Origin: Gnetum montanum | Lineage: Eukaryota; Streptophyta; Gnetopsida; Gnetales; Gnetaceae | NCBI GenBank assembly: GCA_015680685.1 | Contig: MNCI01027002.1 | Location: 372,001-436,000 of the forward strand | Direction of reading: 5' to 3' | Length of the DNA stretch: 64,000 bases | Shown: positions 24,816 through 35,526 of the stretch, in pieces | Numbering within the stretch: the stretch's first letter is position 1 | How the letters are laid out: each line of letters begins with the position of its first letter | The notes under the pieces: model-generated | What the model saw: only the letters and a program-made list of their open reading frames with translations | What the model was told of the DNA's origin: nothing | The model's database searches: none | Program-made: the position numbers and the translations under genes

Positions 24816-25165
24816 GACCACTTCAATATATGCGTACAGATTGGAAATTATGAAATACGGACCCAGTGCACATTTAATGCGCTTCTGGACAGGCTCCCCG
24901 AATCGAACGCAACAATTCGTCAAAATTATCAATCCGGAATCATGAATCTCCCGCACATAATTTGTGAATACTTCATGTTAGCAACATGTTCTGAACGTCC
25001 ATTAGTGTCTTACGTTTTGCCACGGCGAATCTGTTGGTCGCTCACGATATCCACGACGTGGAAAAAGCCTCCATGTGTGAACCTTGGCATCCCTCAATGC
25101 CTAGACGCGGTTAAGGAGAACTCTATGCACAAATTCATTTGGTTTTAGGATTGATCTTAGGATAA
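24816..25165 (+). other. Unique CpG-rich region upstream of the hevein-like locus
   Basis: No convincing TATA box was found within 350 bases of the ATG. A TTTTAGGATTGATCTTAG stretch (about 25,143-25,160) could be an intron acceptor, so the first exon might lie further upstream. This is not resolvable from sequence alone. Confidence 0.3.
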
Positions 25166-25840
25166 ATGAGCAGTGCCAAGAAGATGCAGCGGCCTGCAAT
25201 GATGCGAATTGTAGTTGCTGCTCTGGTTATGTTCATGCTGGTGACTGAGGCGTCCATGCTGGTGACTGAGGTGATCTCTGCTGGGGAGTGTAACTGTGTA
25301 GACAAGCTCTGTGACACTGGGAAGTGTAACTGTGTAGACAAGCTCTGTGACAAGGGCCGGTGCTGCAGCAAGTGGGGATACTGTGGCATGGGCGATGCTT
25401 ACTGCGACGAAGGCTCCTGCCAATGCCAATGCCCGTCCCCCCCGCCCTCTCCATCTAGTGGGGAGTGTAACTGTGTAGACAAGCTCTGTGACGAGGGCTT
25501 GTGGAGAGTGTAACTGTGTAGACAAGCTCTGTGACGAGGGCTTGTGCTGCAGCAAGTGGGGATAAGCTTACTGCGGCAAAGGCTCCTGCCAATGCCAATG
25601 CCCATCCCCCCACCCCCTCCATCTAGTGGGGAGTGTAACTGTGTAGACAAGCTCTGTGACCAGGGCTCATGCTGCAGCAAGTGGAGATACTGTGGCACCG
25701 GCAAAGACAACTGCCAATGCCAATGCCCGTTCGCCTCCCCTCGGCCTCCATCCGTCTCTGACCAGTGCACTGCTGTGAATCGCATATTCTTGCTGGCCGA
25801 TGATCTTTTCTCCATCTATACTATCCATCTATGGCAGTAA
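25166..25840 (+). pseudogene. Tandem hevein-like (chitin-binding, cysteine-rich) peptide gene, broken
   Basis: Hevein-type domains bind chitin and serve in secreted antifungal peptides and class IV chitinases. The ATG at 25,166 starts a 115-codon frame. It has a short basic N-terminus, a hydrophobic signal-peptide core (residues 14-32, containing a duplicated MLVTE), a partial domain, a full domain at residues 53-88 (cysteine pattern C-x-C-x4-C-x4-CC-x5-C-x6-C-x4-C-x-C-x-C) and a proline/serine linker. Ser, Trp and two Tyr of the S-x-W-x-Y...Y chitin-binding face are present. The frame then ends in a second domain at 25,511-25,513. Two further domains follow. The last (25,634-25,730) is back in the original frame, with Trp-Arg-Tyr and an Asn where the final Tyr is expected. 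A 43-base duplication and a 16-base deletion cause the break. No GH19 catalytic domain follows. The first 115 codons could still encode a secreted peptide. Confidence 0.7.
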
Positions 25841-25898
25841 AATAAGTAAACAAGCCAGCCGCTGTATGGACCTCTCCATCTAGTATCTATCGTAGTAA

Positions 25899-25904
25899 AA
25901 TAAA
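25899..25904 (+). terminator. Candidate polyadenylation signal of the hevein-like locus
   Basis: AATAAA lies 59 bases after the last in-frame stop. A near copy of the preceding segment (CCATCTATGGCAGTAAAATAA at 25,827) shows this 3' end is itself duplicated. Confidence 0.4.
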
Positions 25905-25909
25905 GCCTT

Positions 25910-27679
25910 CCACTGTTACCATAATAACAGGGAACACTGGCCACCATTAACCCTTTAGCAGGGCTATCTAAGAATATGTGAAGAATATGTGTTTTTATAA
26001 ATAGTAAATGTGTTGACTTCCTATGCAGGTCGCTAAGGTTACTTTATCCATTGATGTTAAATTGACATGACTATTCTCAAAAATAATTTATTTTTATATT
26101 AAATAATTTAATAAAAATTTATTATAATTAAAAATTAATATTATTAATAAATAAATAATTATCTCTGTTCATGAGTGTAGCAACAATGGAGTAGCCTTAT
26201 GGTGGGACCTTTTTTATTTGTAGGTCACATCTACCTTGCTGTGTGGATAGTGGTTATGCTACTGGCCGAAGTTGTCTTGCCTAAAAAACTAATTAATTAA
26301 TTCAATTATATTTAAAAATTAATAAAATTACTGTATGTTTAGTTTTTTTATATTAAAATAAAGAAATATTGAGAAAACATGTACTTAAAACTTTTTAATG
26401 TGACTTGGACTATTTGCCAATCAATCAACCTAACTTATTGACAAATCGACTAACATGCCTTGTTAGCACAACTAATTTTTCAACTTTTTAAACATTAGCA
26501 TGGGTCACGAACTAAATCTAGTGATGTATATGCACAAATAACATGGTCCAATTCTTGGTCAACACATAATGCCCATTTGATTGAGCATGTTGCAACAAAC
26601 TCATTAATTATTCATAAATAATTAATAGAAATGCTAGGTACCTGAAAGATCTTGATTTAATCTTAGTCAATAATAGTCAATTAGAGTATATACCTTGTGG
26701 TTTGCAAGCCATAAGTTCCATTCAAACTAGCATCATTATCTTTAGCTTAAGTTCTACATATAGTCATCTAGTTTGGGTTACAACACCCCCTTATTTAACC
26801 TTGATCTAACTAACTAGAAAGTAGTTTTTTAAGAGCATAAAGAGAAGACAACATTTTCTAATAATGTCCTACATCAGAGCACATTAAAAATAGATGGGAT
26901 ATTACAATTGCAAATTTGGCTAATTTATTCTAAATTTTACCAAAAACACTTGGTAATTTTCTTAATAATGTTTTTAAAACTCATAGCATGTATATTTCTA
27001 TTGTCCAATAAATCCAAAAGGTCTATCATGTCCAATAGAACACTTGGTTATGTGCACTTTTACTCCATGTGCTTATCATATCCTTCTTCTTATTTGGGTG
27101 TGTTCCCCCATTGTTCTATCATGTCTTGTTGGTTATAAGTATTCATAATTGATGTGATTCTTTGTAATTGATTTCTTTTATTGTAATGCACATAAACATA
27201 ATCTCATAGATTGGTTGGGGTGTTAGAACTTGGAATAAGTAAAACATAGGTACATCCCAAGATATATAGTCTAATTAGAACTTTATATAACTCAATATTG
27301 CTAATTGGAATCAAACCCATGAAAATATCTCATGCATCTGAGAAAGATTAGAAAGCAGCAAAAAAGAAAAGACTAGGACATGAATAAAGCTATAAATTCT
27401 ACACTAAGTAGAGAAGTAGTAAAGCAAAAAGCTAAAAAATGATTGTATTCATTGCAACAACACAAAACATTTTTTGACAATTTCACCCATCACTAGTGTG
27501 TTTTACAACCATGCAATGTTGTAGAGTGAAGAACAAGGAGTAGGTGTTAAGAATAAATGGAAGAGGATGACCCCAAGTTGCCAAAAAAAAAGGTTTATCA
27601 TGTTTTGGAAAATAAAAAAAGAAAATCCCAAATGTACAATTTGTTGTCTGGGTGGAGCAAGGACACCTGCAATTGTTCC
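25910..27679. other. AT-rich spacer
   Basis: No gene is supported. It contains one dispersed repeat (26,866-27,030). Bases 27,480-27,679 may be a scrap of the internal region of the minus-strand element whose LTR starts at 27,680. ACCTGCAATTGTTCC just left of that LTR is a weak, decayed primer-site match. Confidence 0.45.
26866..27030. repeat. Dispersed repeat, copy 2
   Basis: The same orientation and landmark order as 19,775-19,935. Confidence 0.6.
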
Positions 27680-28491
27680 TGATGAGCAACGAGGTATACC
27701 TACATTGAACCATACGAATACGAGCGTGTACGTGCGATCTAGTTGAACTCCGTGGATGGAGTAGTTGTGGCACCTAGATGGTTATATGTTGATCATAGTT
27801 CGTTGTCCTGCCACTTGGACTAGTATTTGTTTTGTCTCGTATGATTTAGTCTAGAGTGAGGTGTATGATGTTATCCCTACTACTATGCTACTCCTAAGGA
27901 CAACAAGAGATAACTTAATTAAGCTAATGGGCAATAGGAAATAAGATCTAAGCTAGCCTAAGTGTGATGAGGATCCGTCCCTAATCGTTCGTATGCATCT
28001 TGGACTTCATTTACTACTTTTGGGATTACCAAGCACACATCACTTGAAGCACTACTCGATACGCTATTAGGTTACCACGTAGTTACACTTAAATGTTCAT
28101 GATTAAGGCGTACTCATTTTGCATTAACAACAGGAATAGTAAATGATGATAAAATAAATATCAACTAAGAAAACAACAATAAATAGTCAACAATTAAAAT
28201 AATTAAAAACTAAGTGAATGCTACAATGATGGAGTAATCTTGATCTTTATTATCAATTGTGTGTGTGTCCAAGTACGCCACACTCAAACAAAGGTTCTGT
28301 ACAATTACAAGCATCACACTGTGGGCATGCACTTGGAAAGAACACTAAAATTGACTATAAGAACTAAAAACTAAAAACTGACTAAAGACTCTCCCTCCTA
28401 AAAACTTCCTCTACCATGCACCTCAATGTTGTATTTATAGGATAACATGGGAACAACAATATTGGATATTTGACATTGTTTCCAGGCCTGC
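27680..28491 (-). repeat. LTR fragment of the TGATGAG family, cut by E1
   Basis: It starts TGATGAGCAACGAGG and matches, inverted, the last 80 bases of the E1 LTR, including the TACACGCTCGTATTC-type motif. It carries a reversed AATAAAGATCAAGATTA and a reversed TATA (TATTTATAGG near 28,432). It lacks the outer CTCATCA end because E1 begins at 28,492. Confidence 0.8.
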
Positions 28492-29456
28492 TGATGAGAC
28501 GCGAATTGTACAGGCCACGATATCGCATACGCGATATCGTGTCCACTGTGATATCACATTCCCTGAGATATCGCGTCCTTCCCTGCAATATCGCAGTCTG
28601 CTACCATATCTATAAATAAGAGGTGGCACTCCCCTCATTTCCAATCATAGGCATAAAGTAGCGAAGCTCTGGCGGATTGATCACCCCAGAGATAGAATAT
28701 TTTCCATGTGCCCGCAGTAGGAGTCCCCCAAGTGAACGGTTCTTTATTTGAGCAGCTTTGTACCTGAATGCAAGTTGTGTATGGCAATAAAGATGAGCTT
28801 TGTGGATAAACCTTGCAGTGCATGGATAGGTTTAATTAATGTTATTTACTGCTTTCCTAGTAAATCGGCATGAGTACGACTTGGTTATGAGCATTGACGA
28901 ACATGTACGACTAGCCAAGGAATTGGCTACTCATTGTGAATAGATTCTCTCAACCCTTCCCTCCTAGAGCATGGGACAAGTACGACTTAATTACGAGCAT
29001 CCATAGATGTGTACGGCTAGTCAAGGAATTAGCTACTTGTCACACGTAGGTTAGTTAAGTGCCTCAGTACGACCGCTTCGAGCACGTGCGTTACATGTGG
29101 TGATCCCAGTAACGATTAGCGTTTGGTAAGCCACAGTTGCATAGTTCAGGGTGTGTATGGTAAGTGGGGACGAATGCTGATGCTAGGACTTAGTGCTGTA
29201 GTTAGAGTTAGTTAGTTTCTCAACTCTTCACCCTCATAGCTTAGGAGATAAACCAAAAAATACCAAAAAAATCATATACCTTAGACTTGCTTAACCATAC
29301 ACCATGACACATACAAGCAAGCCTAGGAAGACAATGAACGATTAACCCCAAGTTTTTCATGTGGCGTTAAGGCATTTAGTCTGCAGAGTTCGACTGGATC
29401 GCATGTACACGCTCGTATTCATATGGTTGAGTGTAGGGGTACCTCGGCACTCATCA
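28492..29456 (+). repeat. 5' LTR of E1
   Basis: TGATGAG to CTCATCA, TATA at 28,611-28,618 and polyadenylation signal AATAAAGATGAG near 28,782. U5 contains tandem units of 106 bases starting GTACGACTT at 28,874 and 28,980, with a third partial unit near 29,066. Confidence 0.9.
28518..28618 (+). promoter_or_regulatory. U3 palindromic module and TATA box of E1
   Basis: Five GATATC-core units (variants GATATCGC, GATATCGT, GATATCAC, AATATCGC) lie between 28,518 and 28,596, followed by TATAAATA. The 3' LTR has only three units (34,729-34,770) before its TATA (34,785-34,792). An enhancer role is inferred from position. Confidence 0.6.
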
Positions 29457-29457
29457 T

Positions 29458-29475
29458 TGGCGCCGTTGCCGGGGA
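29458..29475 (+). other. Primer binding site of E1 (tRNA-Asp)
   Basis: TGGCGCCGTTGCCGGGGA is the exact complement of the plant tRNA-Asp 3' end and lies one base after the LTR. Confidence 0.95.
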
Positions 29476-29597
29476 CTAAGTGTTTTTACGCCAATTGAAC
29501 ATAAGGGATATCACTCATATCGTTGTGAGCTCTAACGAACCTTCGGGTTAATTATTTAATCAAGAACATAAATAACGATAAGCAGCACACCATAGAA

Positions 29598-32500
29598 ATG
29601 GCTTCTTCTCACGAAATCAACTCACCTAAGGGAAATACAGAAGACAGTCAGCATCACACGCATAACCAAGACCAACCATGTCCTAAACAATCTAAGGTCA
29701 CATATAATCATCCTGATGAGTATGTGCCGGATTTTATCTTTATTCTCCATCAAGACGAACAGCTGCGGTGGAGAGATCTGCAAGGTAACATTGTGTTACC
29801 CCTAGATCGAGCAACCCCTAACATGCTTTTCCATGCCTTAGCACAGATTGGCATGCAAGAATTATTTGCGGAATACGTTCTGGATGACCATGACATGAGG
29901 GATTATCATCCCACAAATGCACAACGTATTCGGGACAAAAGGCAGGNNNNNNNNNNNNNNNNNNNNNNNNNNNNNNNNNNNNNNNNNNNNNNNNNNNNNN
30001 NNNNNNNNNNNNNNNNNNNNNNNNNNNNNNNNNNNNNNNNNNNNNNNNNNNNNNNNNNNNNNNNNNNNNNNNNNNNNNNNNNNNNNNNNNNNNNNNNNNN
30101 NNNNNNNNNNNNNNNNNNNNNNNNNNNNNNNNNNNNNNNNNNNNNNNNNNNNNNNNNNNNNNNNNNNNNNNNNNNNNNNNNNNNNNNNNNNNNNNNNNNN
30201 NNNNNNNNNNNNNNNNNNNNNNNNNNNNNNNNNNNNNNNNNNNNNNNNNNNNNNNNNNNNNNNNNNNNNNNNNNNNNNNNNNNNNNNNNNNNNNNNNNNN
30301 NNNNNNNNNNNNNNNNNNNNNNNNNNNNNNNNNNNNNNNNNNNNNNNNNNNNNNNNNNNNNNNNNNNNNNNNNNNNNNNNNNNNNNNNNNNNNNNNNNNN
30401 NNNNNNNNNNNNNNNNNNNNNNNNNNNNNNNNNNNNNNNNNNNNNNNNNNNNNNNNNNNNNNNNNNNNNNNNNNNNNNNNNNNNNNNNNNNNNNNNNNNN
30501 NNNNNNNNNNNNNNNNNNNTTCCCAAGGACACTCACCAAAGAAGCAGAGAGCTGGTACTGGTCCTTAGAACCGGAAACCATCAAGAGGTGGAGTACGATG
30601 CTTGAACTATTCAACAACAAATATCAAACGTACTCTAGAGTGTCCAACTTGCGTAAGCAGATCCAAGACTGGAAACAAGATGCTTATGAACCCTTGGATG
30701 CTGCCATGACCCATTATTATACGTTGCTACATCATTGCTTGGGCCATGGATACGCTAAGCGGGATCAACTTCGCCACATCGTGGATGGGCTATGAAATGA
30801 AACGAGAAGAACTCTTGAGACTTATGCCCAAGGGAGACTTTACCAATTGAGAGCCCATGAAGTTGAAAGGTTGTTGGAACAAGTAGCGCAAGAAGAAGGT
30901 GAGCTACAGAAGAGAGAAAGTGCAGAAGAATACAACTGCGATCCCTCCCTTCGTAAGAAGGGAGTGAAATCCTGTGATGAGGAGGATGAGTCACCACTCG
31001 AAGAGTTGGTGAACCAGAAAATCGTGCTGATCCAAAAGTTAACAATGGAGGTATTGGCTAAGGTAGACCAAATGTGGGATTCCTTAGACTCACGAATAGA
31101 AACAGTCTTGAAAATTGTGGAAGAGTCTAAGGTAGAGCAAAGTAGTGATAAAGGAAATACCAAGTGGAGAAACTTAAGCCCTGCACATAACAAGGGTAAG
31201 GGAAAAATTCCTATCTTCGATGAGGCTGTAAATTCTGATTCAGAAAATGATAGTGGATGTGAGGTCTACTACTATGACCATTCTAAGGGATGTTGCCCAA
31301 TTATCTCACATCTGCAAAAGTCTGGGGTGTATGCACTAAATCCAAGACTTAATCAATCGCAAACACCCTGAAGGTTACCTTACCCACAAGGTAACCCAAG
31401 GTAGTTCCACCAACCCTTGACATATTATCCAAGTGGAACGCCTCCATAGCCCATTGGACAACATCAACAGTGGAAATACCCATAGTCATGGGGGATGCCA
31501 CCGCCAACACACCAATACCCTTACCGGCAGCCTGATCCTTATGGTTATTATGTGCAGCAGCTAGTTTCTCCAAGTGACTCTATGGGTCACACTACCCCCC
31601 AATGTCACTACCAAGCTTGGGAGTACTTTAGAAGGACTCCTTCTCCTCCGGGAGACATCTCACATTCAGTCCATCCTCTAACTCCACCTGCACCTCTTCC
31701 TCCTATAGTTCCCATACAACCTGTTCCAACAATGCAGGGGGAATTGCCTACCCAACTGTAGCAACGTAACGCCGTGAGAGCTGTACATATTCAGAGTGTA
31801 AATATCCAACTGGGTACTAGTTCTGGCGACAACTGTACAAAGAAGAGACCTTTTTTCAAAACTAGTAGCCCAGAAAAACTCTCGCAACAACAAGCAGATG
31901 GGTACATGTATAGGCCTCTAACCACTAACGCTTCGGAGATCCCTTCAGTCCAAAGGAGTGTAACACATATGGTTATGTTAACACATACCGTAACTGACTA
32001 GATCAAGGTAGGCCACCTTTCCAGGAAACTAACTAACCCTGGGAGTCCCTTTATTTATTTGCAGATCGCTGGAAATGCACCACATCAGGCTCTTCTTGAC
32101 TCAGGTTCCAGAGTCAACTTAATTTTGCAAAAGATGTATCACACCTAGAACCTACCATAACTTAAGAGGAGCAACATCCAACTAGAGTTGGTAGACCAGT
32201 CCATCACCATTCCCTTGGGATTAGTGGAGGATGTTATTACCACTATGTGTGGTTGGTCCTACCCAGTGGACTTTCTGGGGATTGAAGTTAACAACAACGA
32301 AGGGGACTTCCCAATTATAATGGGAAGGGCATGGCTAAGCATAGTAGATGCATGTCTTAGGATCCGCGATATTTCCTTGGAAATCTCTAAGATAAACATA
32401 TGTGAAAAGATTGAGAAGAGGATAATTCCATGCATCACATACAGTGATTCATTGGGTGATGACATGGAGGAAATGTCTCCATGTAACAGGTATGCCCAAG

Positions 32501-32658
32501 AAACTCTGCAACAAAGATGCCTGTATGTAGCAACCACACAAGAAGTAGTAGACACCCCGTGGTTGACAGCTTCTCGTAGGAGCAGAAAAATATGCATGGA
32601 ACGAACTGAGGAAACTCATGCCAACAACCGTGGCATAGACTTCCATCCCTCAACTTAA
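29598..32658 (+). pseudogene. gag-protease frame of E1
   Basis: Gag assembles the particle and the aspartic protease matures it. ATG at 29,598 opens a hydrophilic N-terminus. After the assembly gap one frame runs to 32,658. It holds the retrotransposon gag core (W-Y-W-S-L-E, then YQTYSRVSNL, about 30,548-30,790), a coiled segment, Y-Y-Y-D-H-S-K-G-C-C-P in place of a classical knuckle (31,264), a proline/glutamine/tyrosine-rich stretch, and protease with intact LLDSGSRVNLI (about 32,092) and IIMGRAWLSIVD (about 32,316). Nine premature stops interrupt it, at 30,793, 31,369, 31,402, 31,447, 31,483, 31,759, 31,999, 32,146 and 32,158. Each could arise from one C-to-T change, and I saw no frameshift after the gap. 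RT is absent. Confidence 0.9.
29947..30519. other. Assembly gap (573 N)
   Basis: It hides the N-terminal part of the gag core. D at 58,256-58,550 shows what the family encodes there. The frame before and after the gap differs, so the gap length is probably not exact. Confidence 0.95.
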
Positions 32659-34702
32659 GATCATCAATTGGGAGAAGTTGGGCACTTCTTAGAAATTCAA
32701 ATAGGTGCTCACTATTTTGGATCTCTCCCTTACAACTCAGTCATGGGGGAGATGGCCACCTATGCTAATCATATGGGGCCCTCAGTTCTTTGTCAGTTTT
32801 TGTTTTACATATTTTTGTTTTATAATGTTTTTGTCTTACAAATTTTTGTTTTACAAATTTCTTTAACTTTTCTTGTTTTTGTTTTACACCATCGTTATAC
32901 TTTTCTATTTTGTGTGTGTGTGTGTGTGTGTTTCCACCTTGTAAGTTCTTCACCCAATAAGTGTTCGGGCCGATGGGATGAACTATTTTCATATTGATTG
33001 CTAATGTTTGGTTTTTACCTTTAAGTTACATTGTTGATACTAAGGTATGTTGCTTTTGATATGGCAGGCAAAGAAACCACTTCATCCATCCATCCATCAA
33101 GTCTATGGTTTCCCTTGGCTTGGAAATGTACAGTTCCCTTCCAATAAGAACTTTAATGAACCGGTGACTGGGTATTTCTCAAACTAAGGAAGGACTCAAG
33201 GATTGCAAAGGGTGTGACTTCAAAGGAACTTGGTGCTTTTGTGTTGGTCATTCACTTGGGTGCTTGGTTGTTTTCTTCTTGAGTTTTCTTACCGTTCCGA
33301 TGTAACCCAATAATCAGAAGCTGAGGCAATAAAAATAAAGAAGTCTTTGCATGGTGTGGTCCCCATGCATAAAAACAAAAAACACAAAAAAAAAACCAAA
33401 GTGATGATTTAAAGAACACCCCTTAGACGAAATAAAATTTGGGCTGTAAGCACTGGTTATGGAACCAAAGTTTTCCCTCTAACTAAGGCCCTTCTCACTT
33501 CCGGTTCTTTCCTTTGTTTCGTCAAAATGGTGGTGGCTCTTTGAAGATGCATCCTTGTTATCCATGGGGATGGTTTAACCAAATGCATTGATGCCAAGTC
33601 ACTGGAAGTGGTTGGTTTGAGCCCGAGTTGGAATGAGATCTACCAAGTCACATTAATCATAAAACACACAAGGGGCTGTACAACACCTTGTTCTTGGGAT
33701 TCCATTCCACTTCTCTTCTTTCAATCCTTCTCTCCATTATTCACCTCATTGCCAGTTGTATCATTAGTATATATTTTGGTTGATGCATTGTTTTCTTTTT
33801 GGTAAATTCTAGCGGTTAAGGCTTTAACTCTTGTTCCAAAGGACATTCCCAATGCCTATGGACTCTTTGAATGTGGGATTGTCAGGGCATTAAGGGCATG
33901 AGCCTGCATTGGGGAGGACCCACTGACATTCCTATTTGGAACATTAGTTAACTTCTTTTCCTTAACATTTTGCAATTAATTTTATTTTGTTTATTTCCAT
34001 CTTGACATCCACTTCACTGATGCCATAGATGTTCCTTTTTACCTATCTTTCTTACTCCTTTTCTTTCTCCATTCTAACGCTACTGGAGGTTCGTGATTAG
34101 TCATGGGGGTATGGGGCCTAATTTTTCAATTTTTCTCCTAAGCCCTAGATTTTTTCGTTCTTCTTCCTAACCCCTACACCTTCGGTAGTCATCATCTACA
34201 TCTTCCCAGGTCCATATCAGCCATACCACAACCTAGACAATGGACTTACACCGAAGAAAGGTATTATTTACTTAACGATTCAATTATCCTTCCTAATATA
34301 TAATTATGTTGTGTGTGCAGATGGCAATCATACAACAATGGATGGATCTGGAGCAACCACTTGGAATGGAGCAGTGCTGAAGTAGCTATGCAAGGAGCAA
34401 GATTCATGATGCACTTACGGATGGACAGTGGAAGGCGTAATCTAGGCGTTGGCAACAGCAAGACTCTTCTCTTTTCTTCTCTTCTATTCTCTCTCCTCTT
34501 TTCTCTCAGCTGCCAAATGTGGCCTGATGTCATTGTAATAAGGTGTTCACCCTTGTTGTCATGAACACCAGTTGTGTCAAGTCTTGTAATAATGAACCAT
34601 TCACATGTCATTCCATTAGTTCCATTTCCCCTAATAATGCCATACCTACCTGATATTATTGTAAGGAACTCAAGGATGAGTTTTCATTCAGTCATGGGGG
34701 TA
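32659..34702 (+). other. Non-coding 3' region of E1
   Basis: It aligns with the post-integrase region of A, C and H. It contains a T-rich tract of TTTTTGTTTTACA-like units (32,799-32,895), a GT microsatellite (32,911-32,930) and a CCAT run (33,084-33,097). It also has three exact copies of GTCATGGGGG at 32,740, 34,100 and 34,691. The last one abuts the 3' LTR and is the likely polypurine tract. There is no TATA block or envelope-position ORF. Confidence 0.75.
34691..34702 (+). other. Polypurine tract of E1
   Basis: GTCATGGGGGTA lies directly before TGATGAG of the 3' LTR. The reversed TACCCCCA at 47,560 next to the C LTR confirms the motif. Confidence 0.7.
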
Positions 34703-35526
34703 TGATGAGATGTGAATTGCACAGGCCGCAATATCGCATACGTGATATCGCGTCCACCGTGATATCGCAATCCACCGCCATATCTATAAATAATATGCGG
34801 CACTCCCCTCATTTCCAATCATAGGCATAAAGTAGTCAAGCTTTGGTGGATTGATCACCCCAGAGATAGAATATTTTTCATGTGCCCGTAGTAGGAGTCC
34901 CCCAAGTGAATGGTTCTTTATTCGAGTAGCTTTGTACCTGAACGCAAGTTGTGTACGGAAATAAAGATGAGCTTTGTGGATAAACCTTGCAGTGCATGGA
35001 TAGGTTTAATTAATGTTATTTACTGCTTTCCTAGTAACGTGGCATGAGTACGACTTGGTTATGATCGTTGACGAACGTGTACGTCTAGCCAAGGAATCGG
35101 CTACTCATTGCAAATAGATTCTCTCAACCCTTTCCTCCTAGAGTGTGGGATAAGTACGACTTGATTACGAGCATCCATGGATGTGTACAGCTAGTCAAGG
35201 AATCAGCTGCTTGTCACACATAGGTTAGTTAAGTGCCTCAGTATGACCGCTTCGAGCACGTGCGTTACGTGTTGTGATCCCAGTAACGATTAGTGTTTGG
35301 TAAGCCACAGTTGCATAGTTCATGGTGTGTACGGTAAGTGGGAATGGATGCTGACGCTAGGACTTAGTGCTGTAGTTAGAGTTAGTTAGTTTCTCAACCC
35401 TTCACCCTCATAGCTTAGGAGATAAACTAAAAAATACAAAAAAAATCATATACCTCAGACTTGCTTAACCATACACCGTGACACATAAAAGCAAGCCTAG
35501 GAAGACAACAAACGATTAACCCCAAG
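34703..35526 (+). repeat. 3' LTR of E1, truncated
   Basis: It matches the 5' LTR from TGATGAG to AACCCCAAG. The last 104 bases of the LTR are missing and a different sequence starts at 35,527. Confidence 0.9.

Larger units (their letters stand above)
28492..35526 (+). mobile_element. E1: pol-less Athila-like element (gag-protease only)
   Basis: Two LTRs of 965 and at least 824 bases bracket a tRNA-Asp primer site, a gag-protease frame, a non-coding 3' region and a polypurine box. There is no RT, RNase H or integrase: the protease frame ends at 32,658 and, within about 80 bases, sequence homologous to the post-integrase region of A begins. It must have depended on enzymes from related full-length elements such as A. 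It is the most CpG-rich of the family here. The two LTRs differ by about 6% over a 250-base stretch counted by eye, mostly transitions. Confidence 0.9.

Noticed and set aside
24714-25148. 144-codon plus-strand frame just upstream of the hevein-like gene
   Set aside because: No recognisable domain or family. Its hydrophobic start is not followed by a coherent protein. A short unknown exon cannot be fully excluded.
25166-25840. Class IV chitinase gene
   Set aside because: The chitin-binding domain resembles that class, but no GH19 catalytic sequence follows within the next 1.5 kb.
28518-28596. Regularly spaced GATATCGC repeats as a CRISPR-like array
   Set aside because: Units are 8-10 bases, lie in a plant LTR U3 and change number between paired LTRs. 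No spacers of CRISPR size are present.
29862-30620. Long frames on both strands across 29,947-30,519
   Set aside because: They are produced by reading through N bases.
32911-32930. GT microsatellite as a regulatory feature
   Set aside because: A simple repeat in the E1 non-coding region, not conserved in A, C, D or H.
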